Of a stretch of 5,359 nucleotides of DNA, positions 1-5,359 are shown in pieces. This DNA comes from Galactobacter sp. Its GTDB lineage: Bacteria > Actinomycetota > Actinomycetes > Actinomycetales > Micrococcaceae. Made by a program: the position numbers and the translations under genes. How positions within the stretch are numbered: the stretch's first letter is position 1; every line of letters starts with the position of its first letter. The notes under the pieces were generated by a model that saw only the letters and a list, made by a program, of their open reading frames with translations, was not told the origin of the DNA and did not search any database. The stretch spans positions 1 to 5,359 of the forward strand of contig JALAHE010000107.1 of the NCBI GenBank assembly GCA_022712075.1, read 5' to 3'.

Positions 1-590
1 GCCTCGAGGTGGCCCGTGGCGCCGCAGGAGCACGGCAGCCCCGCTGCCTGCACGCTGGGCACGTGCCCCACGTGCCCGCCCACGTGGTGGCTGCCCGTGA
101 GGGGCGCTCCGTCCACGAGGAAGGAGCCGCCCACGCCCGTGCCGAAGGCCACAAGCAGGGCGGTCGGGGCGCCCTTCGCCGCCCCGCGCCAGGCCTCGCC
201 GAGCCCGTGCGCGTGGACGTCATTGACGGCCTCGATGCGCGGCGAGCCGCCCACCCAGGCCGCCGGGGCGACGTCGTGCAGGGCCTGCGTGAGGCCCGGC
301 CTCAGCCGGGTTCCAGCCCAGCCGGGCAGGGTGTCGGTGGCCGCCACGACGCTGGCCGAGGCCGGGTCGATCGTGCCGGCAGCGCCAAGGCCCAGGCCGA
401 GCACGGGTCCAGGCGCGGCCGCGAGGAGCTCTCGCGCCACGTCGGCGATGGTGCCCAGAACGGCGCGCGCGCCGCGCGCGGCCGGGGTGGCCGCGCGGGC
501 GCGCGCGAGAACGGTTCCGTCGCCGGTGATCAGGGCCCCGGCGGTTTTGGTGCCGCCGAGGTCGATGCCCAGAGCGAGAGAGGCGTTCAT
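1..590 (-). CDS. ROK-family sugar kinase, probable N-acetylmannosamine kinase (NanK-like), C-terminus cut by window edge
   Basis: Cytosolic ATP-dependent sugar kinase; the likely reaction is N-acetylmannosamine to its 6-phosphate in sialic-acid breakdown. I translated it by hand: about 196 complete codons are present and no stop is reached, so roughly the last third is missing at the left edge. Visible motifs are the phosphate-binding DLGGTK at residues 10-15, catalytic Asp124 in AVND, GTGVGG at 150-155, GGHVGH at 171-176 and a zinc-type CSCGATGHLE at 187-196. Most ROK glucokinases have GExGH; His173 at the Glu position matches E. coli NanK (from memory), which favours the N-acetylmannosamine assignment. 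The usual third zinc-loop Cys is His194. The ATG at 590 lies 2 nt after the aldolase stop. The nearest good Shine-Dalgarno (GGAGGG, 608-603) is 12 nt away, so translation probably depends on coupling. Family assignment is firm; substrate is inferred from motif plus context. Alternative: glucokinase or another amino-sugar kinase. Confidence 0.88.
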   Translation of the reverse strand, partial: MNASLALGIDLGGTKTAGALITGDGTVLARARAATPAARGARAVLGTIADVARELLAAAPGPVLGLGLGAAGTIDPASASVVAATDTLPGWAGTRLRPGLTQALHDVAPAAWVGGSPRIEAVNDVHAHGLGEAWRGAAKGAPTALLVAFGTGVGGSFLVDGAPLTGSHHVGGHVGHVPSVQAAGLPCSCGATGHLE

Positions 591-592
591 GC

Positions 593-1525
593 TCAGAGCA
601 GGCCCTCCGCCTCGAGGATCGTGCGGATCGCCGCCGCCTCCTCGGCATTCAGGCTCAGCATCGGGGCGGCCATGCGGTTGCTGGCGAAGACGCCGAGCTC
701 CACGAGGGCCGTCTTGAAGGCGCCGAGGCCGGCGGCGCCGGGGGAGACGCGGCCGTTCGGGACTTCGACGATGCGGAAGAGGCGGGTCAGGCGGTCCTGC
801 TCGGCCTGTGCCTCGGCCCAGCGGCCCTCGACGGCGGCGTCGTACAGGCGGCGGTAGCCGGCCGGGTCAACGTTGCCGAGGCCCGGGACGATGCCGTCGG
901 CGCCGGAGAGCATCGCGCCGTCGCAGACCACCTCGTGGCCAGTGAAGAGGCTGAAGCCCTCCACCCCGCGGGTCAGCAGGCGCAGCTGGCGGAAGGAGAC
1001 ATCGTCGCCCGAGGAGTCCTTGACGCCCTTGAGCGTGCCCTCGGCGGCCAGCTCGGCCACGAGATGCACCGGCAGCTTGTAGTGCGTGCGCACCGGGATG
1101 TCGTAGGCCAGGACCGGGACGTCGACGGACGCGGCGATGGCACGGAAGTGCGCCTTCACCTCGGCCGCGTCGCTGATCGCGTAGTACGGCGAGGTCGCCA
1201 CGATGGCGTCGGCGCCGATCGCGATGACCTTCTGCGCCTCGTCGATGACGCGGTCGACCGTCTGGTCGTTGGCGCCCACGAGCAGCGGCACGCGGCCTGC
1301 GTTCGCCGAGACGACGGCGCGCAGGACCTCGTCGCGCTCGGACTGGGTCAGGTAGGGGGTCTCTCCCGAGGACCCGAGCGGGAACAGGCCGGTCACGCCG
1401 CCCTGGATCAGGTGCTCGACGACGGCCTCGACGCCGGCGAGGTCAAGCTCGCCCTCGGCCGTGCGCGGGGTGACCACCGGCGGGACGACGCCCGAGAAGA
1501 GGGGGGTGGTGGTCTGGGGGCTCAT
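593..1525 (-). CDS. DHDPS/N-acetylneuraminate lyase-superfamily aldolase, candidate sialic acid lyase (NanA-like)
   Basis: A 310-residue class I (Schiff-base) TIM-barrel aldolase, cytosolic, normal length for the family. Lys169 in GVKDSSGD is the Schiff-base lysine, Tyr141 in AYDIP the catalytic tyrosine, and GSSGE at 51-55 the pyruvate-carboxylate loop (GSTGE in E. coli NanA, GTTGE in DHDPS). SPYY at 112-115 and GADGIVPGLGNVDP near 208-221 are also family features. By context it would cleave N-acetylneuraminate to pyruvate and N-acetylmannosamine, feeding the kinase downstream. Specificity residues are not those of E. coli NanA: Arg146 aligns with Leu142 (Arg in DHDPS), and Glu198-Val199 with Asp191-Glu192. 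Another 2-keto-acid substrate is therefore possible; a lysine-biosynthetic DapA is unlikely in this operon. The frame stays open to 2185, but that stretch is the shadow of the ATPase gene. The ATG at 1525 is chosen for its GGAGG site, 4 bp ATGA overlap with the ATPase stop, and the start of homology. Confidence 0.9.
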   Translation of the reverse strand: MSPQTTTPLFSGVVPPVVTPRTAEGELDLAGVEAVVEHLIQGGVTGLFPLGSSGETPYLTQSERDEVLRAVVSANAGRVPLLVGANDQTVDRVIDEAQKVIAIGADAIVATSPYYAISDAAEVKAHFRAIAASVDVPVLAYDIPVRTHYKLPVHLVAELAAEGTLKGVKDSSGDDVSFRQLRLLTRGVEGFSLFTGHEVVCDGAMLSGADGIVPGLGNVDPAGYRRLYDAAVEGRWAEAQAEQDRLTRLFRIVEVPNGRVSPGAAGLGAFKTALVELGVFASNRMAAPMLSLNAEEAAAIRTILEAEGLL

Positions 1526-2379
1526 GCTTCCTCCGTGGTGGTGGGGTTCTCGAGCAGCGTGGGTGCCGCGCCGAGGAGGGTCTTGGTGTAGTCGTTGCTC
1601 GGGGAGTCGAAGACCTGGGCGGCGCTTCCCTCCTCGACGATGCGGCCGGCGTTCATGACGCAGATCCGATCGGAGATGTAGCGAACGGTCTGGATGTCGT
1701 GGGAGATGAAGACCATGCCGAGGTTCAGCTGCTCCTTCAGGTCCACCAGCAGGTTGAGCACCTGGGCACGGACGGAGACGTCGAGGGCGCTCGTCGGCTC
1801 GTCCGCGACGATGACCTCCGGCTCCAGTGCCAGGGCGCGGGCGATGGCCACGCGCTGGCGCTGGCCGCCAGAGATCTGGCCGGGGGTGACCTCGGCCGCC
1901 GAACGCGGCAGGCCGACGACCTCGAGCAGCTCGTAGACGCGCGCGTCCCTGGAGGCCTGGTCTCCCACGCCGTGGATGATCAGCGGGTCCGTCAGGATGT
2001 CGTGCACCGTCATACGCGGGTTCAGGGCCGTCGACGGGTCCTGGAACACGATCGACACTGCGCGGCCGAACTCCTTGCGCTGGGCCGCCGTGCGGCCCGT
2101 GTACTCGGCCCCGTTGAAGAGGCGCTCGCCGCTCGTGGGGGCCTGCAGGCCCACCAGGACGGAGGCGAGGGTCGACTTGCCGCAACCGGACTCGCCAACG
2201 ATGCCCACGGTCTCGCCGCGGGAGACCGAGAAGTTGACGCCGTCGACGGCGCGCACGATGGTCGGCTTGAACAGCTTGCCGCCGCGGGCGCGGTGGTGGA
2301 CGTGCAGGTCCTTGAGCTCAAGGACCGGGGTGGAGGTGGCGTTCGCGGGCCGCGACGCCACGTGCTGGGCCTGGCTCAT
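1522..2379 (-). CDS. Peptide-class ABC transporter ATPase (DppF/OppF type), short form
   Basis: A 285-residue cytosolic ATP-binding subunit, expected to pair with the ATPase half of the fused protein upstream to power import. The domain begins at about residue 18 (VLELKDLHVHH). Walker A is GESGCGKST at 62-70, the Q-loop Gln is 113 (VFQDP), the signature is ISGGQ at 169-173 (Ile instead of the usual Leu/Phe), Walker B is VIVADEP at 189-195, the D-loop is SALD, and the H-loop His is 227. All catalytic residues are present. RAVDGVNFSVSRGETVGIVGESGC-type N-terminal sequence is typical of DppF/OppF. The protein ends about 20 residues after the DYTKTLLGAAP segment, so it is shorter than usual DppF/OppF (about 320-330) and lacks the cysteine-containing C-terminal extension. 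The ATG at 2379 overlaps the fused gene's TGA by 4 bp and is preceded by a strong AGGAAGGAG site with a 7 nt spacer. Substrate (sialic acid or related) is inferred from the genes downstream. Confidence 0.93.
   Translation of the reverse strand: MSQAQHVASRPANATSTPVLELKDLHVHHRARGGKLFKPTIVRAVDGVNFSVSRGETVGIVGESGCGKSTLASVLVGLQAPTSGERLFNGAEYTGRTAAQRKEFGRAVSIVFQDPSTALNPRMTVHDILTDPLIIHGVGDQASRDARVYELLEVVGLPRSAAEVTPGQISGGQRQRVAIARALALEPEVIVADEPTSALDVSVRAQVLNLLVDLKEQLNLGMVFISHDIQTVRYISDRICVMNAGRIVEEGSAAQVFDSPSNDYTKTLLGAAPTLLENPTTTEEA
1529..1534 (-). promoter_or_regulatory. Ribosome binding site deciding the aldolase start
   Basis: GGAGGA on the minus strand; its GGAGG core is 4 nt from the ATG at 1525, a rather short spacer. 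It supports starting the aldolase at 1525 although the reading frame continues open upstream through the ATPase gene. Confidence 0.6.
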
Positions 2380-4382
2380 GCGCTGGCTCCTTCCTGCAGG
2401 GGAGAACGCTCGGCGTCGGTGACCTCGCGGGCGTAGACGTGATCGGCGTCGCCGACCTGGGTCAGCACGAGCGGGCGCTGCGGGTCGGCGTTCGGATCCA
2501 GCGAGCGGGCGGCGAAACGATCGCCCGTGGCGAAGTCGTGCGGGCTCGGCACGGAACCGGGGATCTGGTGCAGGCGGGCGGCACCGGACTCGATGGAGAG
2601 CACCGAGCCGAGCAGGCCGCGCGTGTACTCGTGACGCGGATCCGTGAGGATCTCCTTGATGGCGCCCGACTCCACGATCTGCCCTGCGTACATCACCGTG
2701 GCGCGGTGCGCGAGCGAGGCGACGAGGGCGAGGTCATGCGAGACGAACACCATGGCGAAGCCGAGCTGCTCGCGCAGCTCGTTGAGCAGGTCGACGACCT
2801 GCTTCTGCACCGTGACGTCAAGGGCCGTGGTCGGCTCGTCCGCCACCACGAGCTTGGGGGAGCGGGAGAGGGCCATGGCGATGAGCACGCGCTGGCGCTG
2901 GCCGCCGGAGAGCTCGTGGGGGTACGAGCGCAGCGTGCGGCGCGGATCCAGCTTGACGAGCGTGAGCAGCTCCTCTGGGGAGAGGCGGCCGCCGCGCTTG
3001 GTCAGCTGCTCCATCTGATCCTTGATCAGCATGGAGGGGTTCAGTGAGGACAGCGCGTCCTGGTAGACCATGGCGATCTGTTCGCCGCGCAGGCCGGCGT
3101 AGGCCTTGTCGCGGGCGCGCTCATCGCCGCCCGGCGTGACGAGCTCCTTGCCCTCGAAGGTGATGGAGCCGGAGACGCGGGCGTTCGGGGCCAGCAGGCC
3201 CATGATCGCGAGTGAGGTGATGGACTTGCCGCAGCCGGACTCGCCGACGAGCGCCATCGTTTCGCCCTCGCGGACCGTGAAGGAGACGTTGTCCACGAGC
3301 GCGGTGTCGCCGTAACGGTCGGGGAAGCGGATGGAGAGGTTCTTGACCTCCAACACCACGGGGGCATGCTCGTTGCTCAGGAGGCGGTCCGTGCGGGCCG
3401 ACTCCACGCTGGCCAGCTGGGCGAGCTCGGCATCGAGCCGGTTCGCCTCCTCGCCCTCGCGCGCGGCCTGGGCCGCGCCGCGGGAGGTGACGGCGGCGTC
3501 GTCGTTCGCGTCCTTGATCTTGACCGCTTTGCGCAGGCGGGGGTTGACCATGGCGTCCGTGAGGCCCTCGGCGAGGACGTTGAGGGCAAGAACGGTGAGG
3601 AGGATGCACAGGCCGGCGAAGGTCGTTGACCACCAGGCGCCGTTGAGGACCAGGGTGCGGCCGTAGGAGAGGACGTTGCCCCACGACGGGGCGGGGTCCT
3701 GCACACCGGCGCCGAGGAAGGAGAGCGAGGCCTCGAAGATGATCGCGTCGGCGACCATGACGGTGGCGAACACGAGCACCGGGGCCGCCATGTTGCGCAC
3801 GATGTGCTTGAGCAGGATGCGCAGGCGGCCTGCGCCGAGGACGCGCTCGGCGCGGACGTAGTCCTCGTTCCACTGCGAGAGCACGTTGGCCCTCACCACA
3901 CGGGCGAGCTGCGGAACGTAGATGATCGCGATGGACAGGATGATGACCGGGACGGTGTTGCCCATGGTGGCCAGCAGCACGGCCGCGAGGGCGATGCCGG
4001 GGAACGCCATGATGACGTCCATGACGCGCATGGTGCCCTCGTCAACCCACTTGCGGGAGGTCGCGGCCAGCGCGCCGATGATGGCGCCGACCACGATGGC
4101 CAGGGCCACCGAGCCAAGGCCGATCAGGAGCGAGGTCCGGGCGCCGTAGAGCAGGCGCGAGAGGATGTCTCGGCCCAGGCGATCCGTGCCGAAGAGGTGC
4201 TCGGCGGAGGGCTTCTGGGCCGGCATGCCGGTGGCGAGCGGGTCGTGCGGGGCCAGCACGGGCGCGAAGATCGCCGCGAGGGCGATGAGCACCAGGAAGA
4301 GGAGCGAGAGCTTGGAGCCCCACGGCATCGAGCGGAACGCGATGCCGGGGCGGCTCAGGCGGTCGGCGAGTTTTGAACGCAT
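2376..4382 (-). CDS. Fused ABC transporter permease-ATPase (DppC/OppC-type membrane domain joined to DppD/OppD-type ATPase)
   Basis: A single 668-residue protein combining two subunits that are usually separate. Residues 1-285 form a DppC-type permease: a membrane segment near 24-45, the family motif HLFGTDRLGRD at 62-72 followed by SRLLYGARTSL, further hydrophobic segments near 85-108, 124-160, 200-225 and 252-272, and the cytoplasmic EAA-type coupling loop around 174-200. A charged, Ala-rich linker spans about 286-340. The ATPase follows: Walker A GESGCGKS at 380-387, Q-loop Gln441, LSGGQ at 491-495, Walker B LVVADEP at 511-517, H-loop His549. The OppD-type tail (HEYTRGLLGSV, then IPGSVPSP at 607-614) is present but its usual cysteines are absent. 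The ATG at 4382 follows the upstream stop by 1 nt and has an AGGA site (4395-4392). From memory, an equivalent fusion occurs in the C. glutamicum sialic-acid transporter locus. Substrate inferred from context; a peptide or other acylated substrate is the alternative. Confidence 0.94.
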   Translation of the reverse strand: MRSKLADRLSRPGIAFRSMPWGSKLSLLFLVLIALAAIFAPVLAPHDPLATGMPAQKPSAEHLFGTDRLGRDILSRLLYGARTSLLIGLGSVALAIVVGAIIGALAATSRKWVDEGTMRVMDVIMAFPGIALAAVLLATMGNTVPVIILSIAIIYVPQLARVVRANVLSQWNEDYVRAERVLGAGRLRILLKHIVRNMAAPVLVFATVMVADAIIFEASLSFLGAGVQDPAPSWGNVLSYGRTLVLNGAWWSTTFAGLCILLTVLALNVLAEGLTDAMVNPRLRKAVKIKDANDDAAVTSRGAAQAAREGEEANRLDAELAQLASVESARTDRLLSNEHAPVVLEVKNLSIRFPDRYGDTALVDNVSFTVREGETMALVGESGCGKSITSLAIMGLLAPNARVSGSITFEGKELVTPGGDERARDKAYAGLRGEQIAMVYQDALSSLNPSMLIKDQMEQLTKRGGRLSPEELLTLVKLDPRRTLRSYPHELSGGQRQRVLIAMALSRSPKLVVADEPTTALDVTVQKQVVDLLNELREQLGFAMVFVSHDLALVASLAHRATVMYAGQIVESGAIKEILTDPRHEYTRGLLGSVLSIESGAARLHQIPGSVPSPHDFATGDRFAARSLDPNADPQRPLVLTQVGDADHVYAREVTDAERSPLQEGASA
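2387..2395 (-). promoter_or_regulatory. Strong ribosome binding site of the DppF-type ATPase, inside the end of the fused gene
   Basis: AGGAAGGAG on the minus strand with a 7 nt spacer to the ATG at 2379, the best-matched site in the window. It is embedded in the last codons of the upstream fusion gene and fixes the ATPase start at the ATGA overlap. Confidence 0.65.
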
Positions 4383-4383
4383 G

Positions 4384-5340
4384 TCACACCGTCCTGATGC
4401 GGGGGTTGATGAGCAGGTAGAGGACGTCCACGACGATGTTCACCAGCACGAAGGTGATCGCGATGGTGAGCGTCACGCCCTGGACGAGGTTGACGTCCGA
4501 GTTGGTGATGCCGTTGAGGATCAGCTGGCCCATGCCGGGCAGGGAGAAGATCATCTCGATGACGACGGCGCCGCCGAGCAGGTATCCGACGCGCAGGCCC
4601 AGGACCGTCACGGGGGTGACGAGCGCGTTGCGCAGCACGTTCTTGCGGATCACCTCGGGGCGCGGGACGCCGTTGCCGATGGCCGTGCGCACGTAGTCGC
4701 GGTCCATCTCCTCGACCATCGAGGTGCGCACCACGCGGATGAGCGAGGCGCTGACCGGGATGCCGAGGGCCAGGGCCGGCAGGGCCATGGACTTGAAGTA
4801 GGCCACGGGGTCCTCGGAGAACGGCACGAAGCCGCCGGAGGGGAAGGCGTGCACGCCGAGCGCGAGCCACTGGATCAGGAGGATGCCCAGCCAGAACGAC
4901 GGCGTCGCCACGGCGGCGATGGAGAACACGCGGATGAGCTGGTCCTGCCAGCGATCGCGGAAGAGTGCGGCCGTCACGCCGAGGAGGAGGGAGAGGATGA
5001 CGGCGATGACGACGCCCCAGAAGGTGAGCTGGAGCGTGAGGGGGAACGCCTTGGCGACGATGCCGAGGATGGGCTGAGCGGGCGGCGTCGTATTGCCGAG
5101 GTCGAGCGTCACGAGGCGGCCGAGGAAGTGCACGTACTGCAGCCAGATCGGGTCGTTGAGCCCGTTCTCCTGTCGGTAGAGCTCCTTGGCTTCCTCGCTC
5201 GCGCCTTCGCCGAGGGCCGTGGTGGCCTGGTCGCCCGGCGCGAACTGGAGGATGACGAAGACGAGCAAGGTGATGCCGAGCACCATGAACGGCAGGGCGA
5301 GGAGGCGCCTGCCGAGGAGTCGGAGGATGTTGGCCAGCAA
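4384..5340 (-). CDS. Peptide-class ABC transporter permease (DppB/OppB type)
   Basis: A 318-residue inner-membrane channel subunit that would form the pore with the permease half of the fused protein. The first membrane segment is at about 13-33, followed by the family's FAPGD motif at 33-37 and an external loop to about 97. More hydrophobic segments lie near 100-127, 138-162, 184-204, 248-268 and 286-311. The EAA coupling loop runs from EEMDRDYVRTA at 210-220 through RKNVLRNALVTP at 232-243, and the C-terminus ends in INPRIR, as usual for DppB. Length is normal for the family. The start is taken as TTG at 5340-5338, because a GAAGGAAG site sits 7 nt upstream and the first membrane helix follows at the expected distance. 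The frame stays open to the window edge, so an earlier start cannot be excluded; the next ATG (Met19) would cut into the first helix. It is the first operon gene visible; a substrate-binding protein gene is expected just upstream. Confidence 0.93.
   Translation of the reverse strand: MLANILRLLGRRLLALPFMVLGITLLVFVILQFAPGDQATTALGEGASEEAKELYRQENGLNDPIWLQYVHFLGRLVTLDLGNTTPPAQPILGIVAKAFPLTLQLTFWGVVIAVILSLLLGVTAALFRDRWQDQLIRVFSIAAVATPSFWLGILLIQWLALGVHAFPSGGFVPFSEDPVAYFKSMALPALALGIPVSASLIRVVRTSMVEEMDRDYVRTAIGNGVPRPEVIRKNVLRNALVTPVTVLGLRVGYLLGGAVVIEMIFSLPGMGQLILNGITNSDVNLVQGVTLTIAITFVLVNIVVDVLYLLINPRIRTV
4392..4395 (-). promoter_or_regulatory. Ribosome binding site of the fused permease-ATPase gene, inside the end of the permease gene
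   Basis: AGGA on the minus strand with a 9 nt spacer to the ATG at 4382. It lies within the last codons of the upstream permease gene, whose TGA (4386-4384) is separated from the ATG by one base. This favours translational coupling over independent initiation. Confidence 0.5.
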
Positions 5341-5347
5341 GGCTCCA

Positions 5348-5355
5348 CTTCCTTC
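5348..5355 (-). promoter_or_regulatory. Ribosome binding site deciding the TTG start of the DppB-type permease
   Basis: On the minus strand GAAGGAAG occupies 5355-5348, and a 7 nt spacer leads to the TTG at 5340. No ATG or GTG in the same frame lies between this site and the first membrane helix, so it supports the unusual TTG start. An in-strand TAG at 5357-5355 overlaps the site and could be the stop codon of an upstream gene, but its frame cannot be tested here. Confidence 0.6.
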
Positions 5356-5359
5356 TAGA

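Noticed and set aside
60..86. Three CACGTG palindromes at 60-65, 69-74 and 81-86, resembling clustered operator half-sites
   Set aside because: They are consecutive His-Val codons of the kinase's HVGGHVGHV segment, which contains the conserved GHxGH motif; coding constraint explains them.
461..508. Alternating CG tract (Z-DNA-like, possible hairpins)
   Set aside because: It encodes an Ala/Arg-rich stretch of the kinase (about residues 28-43) and is ordinary for third-position GC bias; no uridine tract or other terminator feature follows.
9..857. Plus-strand open frame of 282 codons opposite the kinase and aldolase genes
   Set aside because: Ala/Arg/Gly-rich low-complexity translation, typical of antisense frames in high-GC DNA; both underlying minus-strand genes have intact catalytic motifs.
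593..1525. Lysine-biosynthetic DapA (dihydrodipicolinate synthase)
   Set aside because: Despite the DHDPS-like Arg146, the gene sits between an ABC importer and a NanK-like kinase in one operon and has GSSGE in place of GTTGE; a catabolic aldolase fits better, though this is not excluded.
1526..2185. N-terminal extension of the aldolase frame up to 2185
   Set aside because: The added stretch is an out-of-frame reading of the ATPase gene, Pro/Arg/His-rich and without homology; the real start at 1525 has a ribosome binding site and the ATGA overlap.
1600..3400. Similar sequence blocks in the two ATPase regions (Walker A, signature and Walker B segments)
   Set aside because: These are homologous domains of two ABC ATPases, not DNA repeats or a recent duplication; the sequences between motifs differ substantially.
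4165..5358. Long plus-strand open frame (397 codons) opposite the DppB permease and the start of the fused gene
   Set aside because: It is rich in Asp, Glu, His, Arg and Gly, as expected when hydrophobic membrane codons with T in the second position are read from the opposite strand. It shows no recognisable domain and lies over two well-supported genes.

Overview
The window is a high-GC stretch, roughly two-thirds or more G+C by eye, with strong G/C preference at third codon positions. All four visible stop codons are TGA. Together with the gene order, this points to a high-GC actinobacterium. The genus cannot be read from the sequence; a Micrococcales-like origin is only a guess. All five supported genes lie on the minus strand and fill the window almost completely, so it is best read from right to left.

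From right (upstream) to left (downstream) the layout is: (1) a DppB/OppB-type ABC permease with a TTG start at 5340; (2) a single 668-residue protein that fuses a DppC/OppC-type permease to a DppD/OppD-type ATPase; (3) a second, short ATPase of the DppF/OppF type; (4) a dihydrodipicolinate synthase/N-acetylneuraminate lyase-superfamily aldolase; (5) an ROK-family sugar kinase that runs off the left edge. Junctions are 1 nt gap, 4 bp overlap, 4 bp overlap and 2 nt gap, so this is one translationally coupled operon. There is no non-coding stretch longer than about 20 bases, and I see no terminator, RNA gene, mobile element or CRISPR.

The most economical reading is a sialic-acid (N-acetylneuraminate) uptake and breakdown operon. 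A peptide-class ABC transporter would bring in the acylated sugar acid, the aldolase would split it to pyruvate and N-acetylmannosamine, and the kinase would phosphorylate N-acetylmannosamine. The kinase carries a GHxGH sugar-binding motif like E. coli NanK, which is the strongest residue-level support. From memory, the order permease / permease-ATPase fusion / ATPase resembles the sialic-acid transporter locus (SiaEFGI) described in Corynebacterium glutamicum. The substrate-binding protein and the remaining steps (NanE, NagA, NagB, regulator) would lie outside the window.

This is probably a variant of a known system, not a new one. The points that deserve a second look are the aldolase's specificity residues, which do not match E. 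coli NanA and include an Arg at a position typical of DHDPS; the permease-ATPase fusion; and the loss of the cysteine motif in the peptide-transporter ATPase tail.
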